Shown here one piece after another: positions 50,148-58,353 of a stretch of 64,000 nucleotides of DNA. The stretch comes from Fibrobacter succinogenes (GTDB lineage Bacteria; Fibrobacterota; Fibrobacteria; Fibrobacterales; Fibrobacteraceae): positions 1 through 64,000 of the forward strand of contig CACVQR010000006.1 of the NCBI GenBank assembly GCA_902756345.1, in the 5' to 3' direction. Within the stretch, counting starts at the first letter, position 1; every line of letters starts with the position of its first letter. The position numbers were made by a program, and so were the translations under genes. Under the pieces are notes generated by a model. The model was not told where the DNA came from and searched no databases. It worked only from the letters and a program-made list of their open reading frames with translations.

Positions 50148-51203
50148 ATGCATCTTAAAACGACTCTTTCCGTTCTCGCAATCGCGGCGGTAGCAACCAT
50201 GGCACAAAACAAAGCTTATTCCGGAGCAGAACTTTATACTCTGGATGAATTTACGTACGGCAAGTACGAAGCCCGCATGAAGATGGCTGCAGCCTCCGGT
50301 ACTGTCAGCTCCATGTTCCTCTACCAGAATGGTTCCGAAATTGCAGATGGACGCCCTTGGGTCGAAGTCGATATCGAAGTTCTGGGTAAAAACCCAGGCA
50401 GTTTCCAATCTAACATCATTACCGGCAAGGCCGGTGCTCAGAAAACAAGCGAAAAACACCATGCGGTGAATCCGGCTGCAGACCAGGCGTTCCATACCTA
50501 CGGCCTCGAATGGACTCCTAATTACGTCCGTTGGACTGTCGATGGAGTCGAAGTCCGCAAGACCGAAGGCGGCCAGGTAAACGACCTCAAGGGAACGCAG
50601 GGCTTGCGCTTTAACCTCTGGTCTTCCGAAAGTGCTGCTTGGGTCGGCCAGTTTGACGAATCCAAGCTTCCGCTTTTCCAGTTCATCAACTGGGTCAAGG
50701 CTTACAAGTACACTCCGGGCCAAGGCCCGAACGGCAGCGACTTTACGCTTGACTGGTCTGACAACTTTGATAATTTTGACGGCTCCCGTTGGGGCAAGGG
50801 CGACTGGACCTTCGATGGCAACCGCGTAGATCTCACCGACAAGAACATCTATTCCAGGAACGGCATGCTGATTTTGGCCCTCACCCGCAAGGGTCAGGAA
50901 AACTTCAACGGCCAGGTTCCCCAGGATGCTGCAGGCGATGCAGAATTCAACGGCCAGGGCCAAAATCCCCAGTCTTCGAGCAGCGTTACCCCGAGTTCCT
51001 CGAGCGTGGCCTCTTCTTCTAGCGTTACGCCAAGCTCCAGCAGCCAGTTCACTCCGCCCAGTTCCAGCAGCGAACAGGAAACCGGCATTCTCCAGAACCG
51101 CGCCAAGCTCCAGAACAAGGAAATCCGCGGAACGGTCAACGCCAAGGGCGCTCGCGTGAACCCGAACAACAAGGCCAACTATCAGGTTGACTTCAATTTC
51201 TAG
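50148..51203 (+). CDS. 1,3-1,4-beta-D-glucanase (lichenase), circularly permuted GH16
   Basis: 351 aa from the ATG at 50148 (GGAGG 4 nt upstream; an adjacent ATG at 50145 is too close). Signal peptide MHLKTTLSVLAIAAVATMAQ. The catalytic ExDxE is WVEVDIEVLG (Glu73, Asp75, Glu77). The order of the GH16 strands is the circular permutation known from F. succinogenes lichenase, with DWSDNFDNFDGSRWGKGDWTFDGNRVDLTDKN at the C-terminal end of the domain; identity to that enzyme by eye is high. A PSSSS repeat linker (about 275-310) and a basic C terminus follow, as in the known protein. Secreted; hydrolyses mixed-linkage beta-glucans of cereal walls. Confidence 0.97.
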   Translation: MHLKTTLSVLAIAAVATMAQNKAYSGAELYTLDEFTYGKYEARMKMAAASGTVSSMFLYQNGSEIADGRPWVEVDIEVLGKNPGSFQSNIITGKAGAQKTSEKHHAVNPAADQAFHTYGLEWTPNYVRWTVDGVEVRKTEGGQVNDLKGTQGLRFNLWSSESAAWVGQFDESKLPLFQFINWVKAYKYTPGQGPNGSDFTLDWSDNFDNFDGSRWGKGDWTFDGNRVDLTDKNIYSRNGMLILALTRKGQENFNGQVPQDAAGDAEFNGQGQNPQSSSSVTPSSSSVASSSSVTPSSSSQFTPPSSSSEQETGILQNRAKLQNKEIRGTVNAKGARVNPNNKANYQVDFNF

Positions 51204-51234
51204 AAACCATTCATCCAACCCCCAAACAACCCCG

Positions 51235-51265
51235 ACCTGCGCAGGAACCTCCCCTGCGCAGGTTA
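51235..51265 (+). terminator. Terminator hairpin of the lichenase gene
   Basis: ACCTGCGCAGG (51235-51245) pairs perfectly with CCTGCGCAGGT (51253-51263). Short T-run after (TATTTGTTT). Confidence 0.7.
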
Positions 51266-51273
51266 TTTGTTTA

Positions 51274-51484
51274 CAGACTGCTCGGCTCTATTGCGTACAT
51301 CAAAATGTGACGTCGCCTCGCTCCCACCTAAAGGTGGCCATGTACACTAAGGCCTTACCCAAAGGGCATAACTCCACTAAGTGCTAAAGCACTAAGAGTC
51401 GTATAAAAGGCCAAGTGTCCAAAGGTCGCCAACACGGCTCGCTTACGCCGAGCCGCTTGTGGCTCACACAGACCGCTCGGCTCT
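51274..51484. repeat. Direct repeats and hairpins upstream of the GntR gene
   Basis: CAGACTGCTCGGCTCT at 51274-51289 and CAGACCGCTCGGCTCT at 51469-51484, one mismatch. Between them lie several small palindromes (ACCTAAAGGT, AGTGCTAAAGCACT, CGGCTC-GCTTACGCC-GAGCCG). The second repeat sits just before the promoter of the regulator gene. Confidence 0.55.
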
Positions 51485-51501
51485 TTATTATATTTTCGGC
51501 T

Positions 51502-52893
51502 ATGAAACAGCGGATTATTAAGGCTTTGCTTGACATGAACCTCGCCGAGGGCGACAGGCTTCCGTCGGTGCGTTCGATGATCAAGAGTTTCGGAGCATCG
51601 TCTGGCACTGTTCAGGCGGCGCTTTCTGAATTGGAATCCGCCGGAAAAATTTGCAAAATCCAGGGCAAGGGCTGTTTCTGGGGAGCAACCCCGCTCAAGA
51701 ACAGGGTTGCATACGTTCACGAGACGGTCTCTGAAAAGCTTGCAAAGGCTTTCGAACGCGACTTTGCGCAAGGCTACCTGAAACCTTCGCAGCCGCTACC
51801 GCTTTCAAAAGAACTTTCTGCCCGCTACAATGTTTCGCAGGGCACGCTCCGCAAGTTCCTGGAAGAAAAGGTCGCACGCGGAATCCTGAAAAAGGAAGGC
51901 CGCCAGTATGTCTTTTATCGCAAGCAGCAGCAAAGAGACGAGGCTCCCCTCAGCGAACTCATTTTCGTGACGCGATGCAACAGCTGGGGCGGATTCAGCG
52001 CCGAAAGCGAACGCGAACTGGACTTCTTGCGACTGATTTACAAGACTGCCGGCAAGAATCATTACAAGCTGACTCTTTTCGGCATTAACGACGCCACGGG
52101 CAAGCTCATTGACCGTAGCGGCAAGCCCTGCAAACTTTCGGAACATCCGAACGCTGTGGGGGCAGTACTTTCGACGCTCCTGGTGCAAAACTTCAGGCCG
52201 CTCCTGACGTTTTTCGCCGACGCCAAGTTCCCCGTGGCCGTATGGTGGGAACACCCTATCGATGCCGTGCCCAAGAGCTTTTTACGCAAGGACAACTGGA
52301 TATTCTTCAACTCCACCTTCGGCAAGAACCCCGGCAAAGAAATCGGCCGCTACCTGCTGGGCCTCGGAGTCACCGAAGTCGGGTATTTTTCTCCGTACCA
52401 CAACAGTTCCTGGTCCAAGGACCGCTTGACCGGCCTCGAAGAATCGGGTCTGGTGGTGCACCCCTACGTGGACGCCGAATTTGCTAGCCCCTGGGATTAC
52501 AAACAAATTGCCCGCAAGAAAGTCGAAAAGCTCTCCGTAGAAATCATGGCACGCAGCCTAGAAAAGGAAAAACTCAAGACGCTCGCCGAACGCGCCCTTG
52601 AATTCCAGGCGGCAAACGGCAACAACATGCCCTGGATTTGCGTAAACGACGAAGTCGCGGGAATCTTCATGGAAATGGCCGAAGAAAACAACATGGAAAT
52701 CCCGCAGCCAAACATCGGGCCGACCTACATCGCCTTCGACAACTCCATGGAAAGCTACCTGCTGCGCATTCCGTCTTACGACTTCAATACCGACGCGCTC
52801 GTGGAGCAAATTTTCTACTACATCAGCAGCCCCTCGGCCTTCGATGGTATCAAAAAAATCCACCACATCCTCGGGAACGTGGTGGAGAAGTAA
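51502..52893 (+). CDS. GntR-type regulator with two winged helices and LacI-like sensor domain
   Basis: 463 aa from the ATG at 51502, 7 nt after TATATT (51489-51494) with no ribosome-binding site: probably leaderless. First GntR winged helix about 1-65 (LAEGDRLPSVRSMIKSFGASSGTVQAALSELESAGKICKIQGKGCFWG); a second similar unit about 75-145 (YLKPSQPLPLSKELSARYNVSQGTLRKFLEEKVARGILKKEGRQYVFY). Residues about 155-460 resemble a periplasmic-binding/LacI sensor (GAVLSTLLVQNF, GKEIGRYLLGLGVTEVGYFSPYHNSSWSKDRLTGLEESGL, WICVNDEVAGIFMEMAEENN). A sugar-responsive regulator is likely; the adjacent lichenase is a candidate target. Confidence 0.83.
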   Translation: MKQRIIKALLDMNLAEGDRLPSVRSMIKSFGASSGTVQAALSELESAGKICKIQGKGCFWGATPLKNRVAYVHETVSEKLAKAFERDFAQGYLKPSQPLPLSKELSARYNVSQGTLRKFLEEKVARGILKKEGRQYVFYRKQQQRDEAPLSELIFVTRCNSWGGFSAESERELDFLRLIYKTAGKNHYKLTLFGINDATGKLIDRSGKPCKLSEHPNAVGAVLSTLLVQNFRPLLTFFADAKFPVAVWWEHPIDAVPKSFLRKDNWIFFNSTFGKNPGKEIGRYLLGLGVTEVGYFSPYHNSSWSKDRLTGLEESGLVVHPYVDAEFASPWDYKQIARKKVEKLSVEIMARSLEKEKLKTLAERALEFQAANGNNMPWICVNDEVAGIFMEMAEENNMEIPQPNIGPTYIAFDNSMESYLLRIPSYDFNTDALVEQIFYYISSPSAFDGIKKIHHILGNVVEK

Positions 52894-52942
52894 ATAGTAA
52901 ATAGTAGGAAGTAGACAGTAAGTGGTTGACAGTCTACTGTAG
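52891..52942. repeat. Heptamer repeat, family B copy 2
   Basis: TAAATAG TAAATAG TAGGAAG TAGACAG TAAGTGG TTGACAG TCTACTG TAGCCTT; strict 7-nt register starting in the stop codon. Confidence 0.8.
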
Positions 52943-52970
52943 CCTTGTTCGCGATTTTCGCCTTGCTACT

Positions 52971-53705
52971 TTACTTATTCTTATTGACAATCAGGGTCTT
53001 GGCCTTGAAGGTCTTCTTGTCAATCCACTTGACCATGAGCGACACCTTGTTGTCCTTGTCGAGGGCGGCCCAGTACTTTTTGAGCGTGTCTTCGGCGTTG
53101 TCAAAAATCGGCATCAGCTTCGGGAAACCGTTGAAAGACGGAATCGGGCTACCATCAGTTTCGTAGGTGCTGATGAAGTGGCCGAGACCGGGCAAAGCCT
53201 TCTCGTATTCAAACGTCATGCGTTCGCAACCGGCTTCTTCGCTGTTGCCCCTACTCTTGAGAATGGAGAGCTTGTAAACGGCGGGGCTAGCGTTCTTGTA
53301 GTGGATGCCCGAGATGCGCGGCGTGAAGTTCGGGGCGTCGTCTTCGTACTGGCGCGTGCGGAGGGCGCTTTCGAAGGTGCCGCCGAGCTTGATGGCGTCG
53401 TAAATCGTGTCAGTCTGGTCGCCGTTCGTGATAATCTGCACGTCGGCAGTGTGGCGTGCCGGGTAGTAGATAATCAGGTGCGGGTCGGTGAGCTTGGATT
53501 CATCGAAGGCCTTCGTCTTCATGAAGCCGGTCTTCGGTTCGATTTCGAACACGCGGTTGCGGCTGTTGACGCTGCGGCCCATAATCCAGTAGACCTGCAC
53601 GTAGGACTTGCCGTCGGCGCTTTCGCCGAGGATAATGCCACGGCCAGGGTAAGGGTTATTGGAGAGGGCCTTGAAATTCTGTTTTGCTTCGTCTGTGTAG
53701 GACAT
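52971..53705 (-). CDS. IMP cyclohydrolase (PurO-like)
   Basis: 244 aa. NNPYPGRGIILGESADGKSYVQVYWIMGRSVNSRNRVF is the IMP cyclohydrolase signature; YYPARHTADVQIITNGDQTDTIYDAI and EYEDDAPNFTPRISGI follow. This fold (NTN-hydrolase type) was first described in archaea as PurO and catalyses the last step of de novo IMP synthesis, FAICAR to IMP. No ribosome-binding site is visible; a heptamer repeat lies just upstream. Confidence 0.88.
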   Translation of the reverse strand: MSYTDEAKQNFKALSNNPYPGRGIILGESADGKSYVQVYWIMGRSVNSRNRVFEIEPKTGFMKTKAFDESKLTDPHLIIYYPARHTADVQIITNGDQTDTIYDAIKLGGTFESALRTRQYEDDAPNFTPRISGIHYKNASPAVYKLSILKSRGNSEEAGCERMTFEYEKALPGLGHFISTYETDGSPIPSFNGFPKLMPIFDNAEDTLKKYWAALDKDNKVSLMVKWIDKKTFKAKTLIVNKNK

Positions 53706-53739
53706 AGTGATTAGTAAATAGTGGTTGGTGGTTGGGAAA
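53705..53739. repeat. Heptamer repeat, family B copy 3
   Basis: TAGTGAT TAGTAAA TAGTGGT TGGTGGT TGGGAAA in 7-nt register, between two minus-strand genes. Confidence 0.65.
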
Positions 53740-53741
53740 TT

Positions 53742-54116
53742 TTATCGTTTCGGGTTGTAGTTGTTCATGAGCACCATGGCGACGGCGACACAGAGCATCA
53801 CGATGCTGCCGACAATGACTTGCTGGCGGTGGTTGTATTCACGCTTAACGTAGGTCGGATTTTCTTCGTTGAGCTCCTGGAGCGTCGGCCCCTGGTTCAA
53901 TTTGGTTGAGTCGATGCCGTACGTTTCCGCGATTTCTTCGTCGGTCATGTTCAGCGTACTCACATAAGCGCTGTCGTACTTGTCGAGCTTGTCCGCGGCA
54001 ACCGCAGGAATCGCAAGAAATAGGGCGAGGAGAACAGCAAAAACAAGGCGCTTCGGCGAGCTCAGCGACCTTGTTATCAATTCCGAATTCCGAAATCCGA
54101 ACTCCGAATTATCCAT
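53742..54116 (-). CDS. Small membrane protein of unknown function
   Basis: 124 aa if the ATG at 54116 is used; this overlaps the gatB stop as TAATG. The first 12 codons are encoded by heptamer repeats, so a TTG inside (starting ITRSLSSPKRLVFAVLLALFLAIPAVAA) may be the true start; that gives a good signal peptide or first helix. Then an acidic region (EEIAETYGIDSTKLNQGPTLQELNEENPTYVKREY) and a C-terminal membrane segment QVIVGSIVMLCVAVAMVLM. No family. Confidence 0.65.
   Translation of the reverse strand: MDNSEFGFRNSELITRSLSSPKRLVFAVLLALFLAIPAVAADKLDKYDSAYVSTLNMTDEEIAETYGIDSTKLNQGPTLQELNEENPTYVKREYNHRQQVIVGSIVMLCVAVAMVLMNNYNPKR
54079..54106. repeat. Heptamer repeat, family D, at the 5' end of a coding region
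   Basis: AATTCCG AATTCCG AAATCCG AACTCCG in perfect 7-nt register, read as codons of the next gene if the ATG at 54116 is the start. Confidence 0.75.
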
Positions 54117-55570
54117 TATTCCTTCGCGAGCTTGTCGAGGATCTGGTTCACGAGGCCCGGGTTAGCCTTGCCGCCGGACTTGCGCATGGTCATGCCCACG
54201 AGGAAGCCCTTCAGCGCGACCTTGCCGGCCTTGAATTCGGCGAACTGGGCGGCGTTTTCGGCACACACGGCACGGACCACTTCTTCGATGGCACCGGTGT
54301 CGGTCACCTGCACGAGGCCCTTTTCCTTCACGATGGCTTCGGGGTCCTTGCCTGTTTCGAACATTTCGGCAAAGACCGTCTTTGCAATCTTTCCGTTGAT
54401 GGTGTTGTCGGCAATGAGGTTCACGAGCTTGCAGAGGTCTTCGGGCTTGATCTTGAGGGCGCTGAGGCCACCTTCCAGTTCCTTCACCTTGGCCAGAAGT
54501 TCGGTAATCACCCAGTTGGCGAGCATCTTGCCATTCTTGCAGTTCTTCGCGGCGGTGTCATACCATTCGCTCACATCGCGGTCTTCGGTGAGCACCATGG
54601 CGTCGTATTCGGAAACACCGAAGTCGTCCATGAAGCGCTTGCGGCGGGCATCCGGCAGTTCCGGAAGCGTGCGGCGGATTTCTTCCACGAAGGCCGGGTC
54701 GGTCACAAGTCGGACCATGTCCGGTTCCGGGAAGTACTTGTAGTCATGAGCGTCTTCCTTAGAGCGGATGACGATGGTCTTGTCCGCGTTGGGGTCGTAA
54801 CGCTTGGTGCACTGTTCCACTTCCTTGCCGGCGTCGAGCGTCGAGGCCTGCAGGTTCATCTCGCAGTAGAGAGCCTTTTCGAGGTTCGTAAAGCTGTTCA
54901 GGTTCTTGATTTCGGCGCGGATGCCGAACGGAGCGTCTTCGCTCTTGCGGAGAGAAATGTTGCCGTCGCAGCGCATGTTGCCGTTTTCCATGTTGGCGTT
55001 GGACACGCGGGTGTATTCCAGCGTCTGCTTGATCTTCTTCAAGACGAGCACGGCTTCTTCCGGGCTACGGATATCCGGTTCGGTCACGATTTCGCAAAGC
55101 GGCGTACCGCAGCGGTTCGCGTCGAAGTGGGATTCGGTCGGGCTCATGTCGTGGATGAGCTTGCCGGCGTCTTCTTCCATGTGGATACGGGTAATACCCA
55201 CGCGCTTCTTGGTGCCGTCATCCTTGACGATTTCGAGCCAGCCGTTCTTGCAAATCGGGTGGTCGTACACCGGAAGTCCGCCCGTCTGGGTAATCTGGTA
55301 GCCCTTCGGCAGGTCCGGGTAGAAGTAGTTCTTGCGGGTCCACATGGCGTTCAAATCAATTTCGCAGTTCAGGGCTAGCCCTAAGCGAATGGCGTATTCC
55401 ACTGCCTTCTTGTTCGGCACGGGCATGGCACCCGGCATACCGAGGCAAACGGGGCAAACGTGCTTGTTCGGGGTCGTATTCACTTCGATTTCGCAGCCGC
55501 AAAACATCTTGGTTTTAGTTGCGAGCTGGCAATGGATTTCAAGACCGATAACAGGACAATAATTGGACAT
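54116..55570 (-). CDS. gatB: Asp/Glu-tRNA amidotransferase subunit B
   Basis: 484 aa, GGAG 8 nt upstream. Full GatB signature: PVIGLEIHCQL, zinc-type FCGCEIEVNTTPNKHVCPVCLGMPGAMPVPNKKAVEYAIRLGLALNC, RKNYFYPDLPKGYQITQ, RIHMEEDAGKLIHD, ARCGTPL-type NRCGTPLCEIVTEPDIRSPEEA, FPEPDMV, and the C-terminal YqeY-like tail domain (GFLVGMTMRKSGGKANPGLVNQILDKL). Subunit of GatCAB, which converts misacylated Glu-tRNA(Gln) or Asp-tRNA(Asn). gatA and gatC are elsewhere. Confidence 0.97.
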   Translation of the reverse strand: MSNYCPVIGLEIHCQLATKTKMFCGCEIEVNTTPNKHVCPVCLGMPGAMPVPNKKAVEYAIRLGLALNCEIDLNAMWTRKNYFYPDLPKGYQITQTGGLPVYDHPICKNGWLEIVKDDGTKKRVGITRIHMEEDAGKLIHDMSPTESHFDANRCGTPLCEIVTEPDIRSPEEAVLVLKKIKQTLEYTRVSNANMENGNMRCDGNISLRKSEDAPFGIRAEIKNLNSFTNLEKALYCEMNLQASTLDAGKEVEQCTKRYDPNADKTIVIRSKEDAHDYKYFPEPDMVRLVTDPAFVEEIRRTLPELPDARRKRFMDDFGVSEYDAMVLTEDRDVSEWYDTAAKNCKNGKMLANWVITELLAKVKELEGGLSALKIKPEDLCKLVNLIADNTINGKIAKTVFAEMFETGKDPEAIVKEKGLVQVTDTGAIEEVVRAVCAENAAQFAEFKAGKVALKGFLVGMTMRKSGGKANPGLVNQILDKLAKE

Positions 55571-55610
55571 GATATCTCCGATAATTTTTACGCTGAAAAG
55601 ATAGAAAAAG

Positions 55611-55652
55611 TAGGAAGTAGGAAGTAGGCAGTAAACAGTGGTTTGTGGTTAG
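55611..55652. repeat. Heptamer repeat, family B copy 4
   Basis: TAGGAAG TAGGAAG TAGGCAG TAAACAG TGGTTTG TGGTTAG in 7-nt register, between divergent gatB and the YrdC gene. Confidence 0.8.
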
Positions 55653-55665
55653 GATAATAACAATC

Positions 55666-55694
55666 TTGTAAAAAAAGAACTATTATTCTAAATT
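55666..55694 (+). promoter_or_regulatory. Leaderless promoter of the YrdC/Sua5 gene
   Basis: TTGTAA (55666-55671), 17-bp spacer, TAAATT (55689-55694), TTTAAT, ATG at 55701. Confidence 0.6.
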
Positions 55695-55700
55695 TTTAAT

Positions 55701-56294
55701 ATGCGTTTTGAAGTTCACCCTGTAAATCCGCAAGCGAGAATCGTGAAGCTTGCCGCTGCCGCCCTCGAAGACGACGGTCTTGTTCTCTACCCCACTGAAT
55801 CTGGTTACGCGATTGGCTGCAACGCCGAATCGCCCAAGGCAATCCACAAGCTTTATGCCCTCAAGAAGCCGATGAAGAAGTTCTTCATGGCGCTCATCAT
55901 CCCAGACATCCGTAAGGCCACCGATTACGCCCGCGTCGACAACTTCGCGTTCAACATCATGAAGCCGCGCGTTCCCGGCCCCTATACGTTTATTCTCCCC
56001 GCCGACCCGCATATCGCCCGCCGTCTAGACGTCAAGCGTCCGGAAATCGGCGTGAGGATGCCAACGCACCCGTTTTTCAAGGAACTTTTCCAGCATTTCG
56101 ACAAGCCGATTCTGAGCACGGCGGCCAAACTCACCGAAGAAGACATGTACGAACCCGATGACATCTGGAAGACCTTCGAACATTCCGTCGACATGATGGT
56201 CGACTGCGGCCCCATCGAAATAAACCCGACCAACATTATCAGTTTGGTCGGGGATCAAGTCGAAGTGATTCGTGGCGAATTGCTAGATCCGTAA
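55701..56294 (+). CDS. Sua5/YciO/YrdC family, threonylcarbamoyl-AMP synthase-like
   Basis: 197 aa. Core: VKLAAAALEDDGLVLYPTESGYAIGCNAESPKAIHKLYALKKP, MALIIPDIRKATDYA, PRVPGPYTFILPAD, RPEIGVRMPTHPFFKELFQHFDKPILSTAA. The KxR/SxN nucleotide-binding pattern is partly kept, with the YciO-like KKPMKKFFMALI variant. YrdC-type proteins make threonylcarbamoyl-AMP for tRNA t6A; YciO paralogues are less well defined. No ribosome-binding site, probably leaderless. Confidence 0.85.
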   Translation: MRFEVHPVNPQARIVKLAAAALEDDGLVLYPTESGYAIGCNAESPKAIHKLYALKKPMKKFFMALIIPDIRKATDYARVDNFAFNIMKPRVPGPYTFILPADPHIARRLDVKRPEIGVRMPTHPFFKELFQHFDKPILSTAAKLTEEDMYEPDDIWKTFEHSVDMMVDCGPIEINPTNIISLVGDQVEVIRGELLDP

Positions 56295-56334
56295 AAAAGC
56301 CACACGAATTCGAAATCACTAACGTGATTTCTGT

Positions 56335-56463
56335 TTAATAAGAGTCATTATTGCGAAGAGCGCTTCGGCTCTGCCTGCACCGCAGCTCACATGGCCTCGG
56401 GCTTCGCCCGACGAATGTTCGCTTAGCGGCCAGGCATTCGCCGTCGCTTTTCTTCTTAGACAT
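56335..56463 (-). CDS. MSKK micro-ORF without LEPR motif (locus 4)
   Basis: ATG at 56463, AGGGGG 6 nt upstream, 42 codons: MSKKKSDGECLAAKRTFVG then a basic Cys/Arg-rich tail that reads through dispersed repeat sequence shared with 5371-5412. It occupies the same place as the LEPR ORFs: 12 nt after a perfect hairpin, downstream of a FISUMP gene. The motif itself is gone. Probably decayed; translation uncertain. Confidence 0.45.
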   Translation of the reverse strand: MSKKKSDGECLAAKRTFVGRSPRPCELRCRQSRSALRNNDSY

Positions 56464-56475
56464 ATAACCCCCTGG

Positions 56476-56492
56476 GCTTTTCAAGGAAAAGC
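56476..56492 (-). other. Hairpin between FISUMP stop and micro-ORF (locus 4)
   Basis: Perfect 7-bp stem GCTTTTC (56476-56482) / GAAAAGC (56486-56492), loop of 3. On the minus strand it follows AAGATTTTAAACAAATTAAT and ends 12 nt before the ATG at 56463. Confidence 0.65.
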
Positions 56493-56522
56493 ATAATTAA
56501 TTTGTTTAAAATCTTGCTATGA

Positions 56523-57689
56523 TTAGCGGTTTTTCACGCAACGGACAGACAGGCCGTTCGGCTTGTCAGAATTCATTTTTAAATCGACTCTACTTATACC
56601 CCGCGCAGCCGACCCCAACGATATCGAAGTTACATTAGTGGCAGATGATTCAAACGGTAATCTGTAACGTCCATAAACTCTAATATATTGGTATTCCCCT
56701 GTTATGGCCAAAGCAATTCCCCCATACAAGGCCGAGAATCCTTGGCTGTTGCTCCCGCCATTTACTTTCGACACAAAACCATAATCATCTTCACTTGCCC
56801 CCTTCAAGGCGCCCCATTCTTGCCTATTCATCACGTGCCACCCTTCCGGACAGATCCCCTGTATCTTCAAACGATCCCATTCATGATCGTATTCGCGGCC
56901 CGGGAATATCGAGTCCGGGCAGGCGGGAGTCGTTCCCGTCCATACGCTGTCGCATGCCTTCGGAAGGCCCATCGCCTCGCTCCAGCTGTACAGCCCGCCG
57001 AACCCGTTGTCGCAGAACCACGGGTCGTCGTCGTAGCAGTATTTTTCGGGAGCATTGTCGTCAAACACCGTCGTATTTAACGGGATTTGTTTTCCATAGT
57101 TAAGGTTGGTCGCGAATACGGTCATATTTTCAAAGCCATCGTAACCGAATTTCGTGTCTAAAATCCTGTACTTTTGCCCATCACGCGGGTCAACAAATTC
57201 CCCATACGAATACTTGCTGTTGTAAAGACTGTCCATGTTGAAATAGCTGCTGGTGGGCACGGACGAGGAACTGGAACGAACATACAGAACATAGAAGCCA
57301 TCTTTACAGATATATTCCAATTTTTTGCCAGATTCTCGATCGGTCCTGTCTAGAATTGAGCCTTCACTAGAACAAGGCTTAGTCCAAACAGAACTTGACG
57401 AAGTCCCCGAGCTGCTCGACTTAACGCTGGACGAGGCGGGACTGGATTCACCGCCACTGCTCTTGGAATCCGTAGACGAACTGGATTTCGCAGAAGAAGA
57501 ACTGTTCTTCGATGAGGACGAGACGCTGCTGCTGGATTTGTCTCCATTGCCGTCACTGGTCCCGTCGCCGCTGCTCAGGATTTCGCTAGACGAAGATTCC
57601 TTTTCCGGTTCAACGAAGCTGCTGCTGTCATCGTCACCGCAGGCGACGAACAAAACAGCAGGAAGCAACAACGCAGCAAAATATTTCAC
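56523..57689 (-). CDS. FISUMP (TIGR02145) lipoprotein, 388 aa
   Basis: GTG start at 57689 with GGAGG 7 nt upstream (CCGGAGGTCTTCTGTGAA, identical to the FISUMP gene ending at 5640); the longer frame from a TTG just reads through this ribosome-binding site. Lipobox LPAVLFVACGDDD (Cys17). Poly-serine linker (about 25-110) with SSSS-K/S repeats, then the major paralogous domain about 160-388: YGEFVDPRDGQKYRILDTK, CYDDDPWFCDNGFGGLYSWSEAMGLP, GICPEGWHVMNRQEWGAL and the end GLSVRCVKNR. Surface lipoprotein of unknown function. Confidence 0.9.
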   Translation of the reverse strand: MKYFAALLLPAVLFVACGDDDSSSFVEPEKESSSSEILSSGDGTSDGNGDKSSSSVSSSSKNSSSSAKSSSSTDSKSSGGESSPASSSVKSSSSGTSSSSVWTKPCSSEGSILDRTDRESGKKLEYICKDGFYVLYVRSSSSSVPTSSYFNMDSLYNSKYSYGEFVDPRDGQKYRILDTKFGYDGFENMTVFATNLNYGKQIPLNTTVFDDNAPEKYCYDDDPWFCDNGFGGLYSWSEAMGLPKACDSVWTGTTPACPDSIFPGREYDHEWDRLKIQGICPEGWHVMNRQEWGALKGASEDDYGFVSKVNGGSNSQGFSALYGGIALAITGEYQYIRVYGRYRLPFESSATNVTSISLGSAARGISRVDLKMNSDKPNGLSVRCVKNR

Positions 57690-57861
57690 AGAAGACCTCC
57701 GGGGTTCCAACAATAATTCGAGCTAAGTATAGTTTTTTCGCAGATTAAAAAAAAGATGCCGCATCAAGTGCGGCATGACAATCAGGGAAACATTTTTACA
57801 CAAACAGATTTTACGTTAGTAAAATCGAATCCGTGTGGCTCCACTAGGGCGCTTGAAAAAC

Positions 57862-58353
57862 TTAGACCATGGCGGCGCTGAAGTCGGCCTTGGTGCAGAG
57901 GGTTTCCTTGCCTTCAGCATCGACGGTCAGGAGTTCGCCGCTGTACTTGTAAATGCCGTGGCGGGCCATGATGAGCTTGGCCTTCAGAACGATTTCGGCC
58001 TTCGGAATCACCGGAGCGCGGAAACGACAGTTTTCGACCCCCATGAATGCCGGGCGCTTGCCCGTGGTTTCGGCTTCGCGACCGATCATGGTGAGGAGCG
58101 TAGCGGCCTGGGCCATGGATTCAATCTGAATCACACCGGGGAGCACCGGATTGCCCGGGAAATGTCCCTTGAGGAATCCTTCTTCACCGGTCAAGTGCCA
58201 CTTGGCAACGATTTCCATGTTTTCAGCATCGAGGGAGAGGATTTCATCGACAAAGGCGAACGGGGCCTTCTGCGGAAGCACGCTGTGGACGACTTCGGCA
58301 TCGTAGAGGATTCCATCGACGTTAGACTTGGGTAAAGATTCCAGCATTGACAT
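57862..58353 (-). CDS. fabZ: 3-hydroxyacyl-ACP dehydratase FabZ
   Basis: 163 aa from MSMLESLPKS (ATG at 58353, or 58347), which lies inside the end of lpxC. Hot-dog fold core LPQKAPFAFVDEIL, the active site LKGHFPGNPVLPGVIQIESMAQAA (His, Glu), and GVENCRFRAPVIPKAEIVLKAKL. Dehydrates 3-hydroxyacyl-ACP in fatty-acid synthesis; it shares 3-hydroxyacyl-ACP with LpxA/LpxD, and clustering with lpx genes is common. Confidence 0.93.
   Translation of the reverse strand: MSMLESLPKSNVDGILYDAEVVHSVLPQKAPFAFVDEILSLDAENMEIVAKWHLTGEEGFLKGHFPGNPVLPGVIQIESMAQAATLLTMIGREAETTGKRPAFMGVENCRFRAPVIPKAEIVLKAKLIMARHGIYKYSGELLTVDAEGKETLCTKADFSAAMV

Noticed and set aside
54116-55301. Plus-strand frames of 203 and 131 aa antisense to gatB
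   Set aside because: Shadows of gatB; no ribosome-binding site or family match.
57690-57713. MLEPRR at the start of the FISUMP frame as a possible LEPR motif
   Set aside because: These codons are the ribosome-binding site (CCGGAGG) upstream of the true GTG start; the resemblance is chance.
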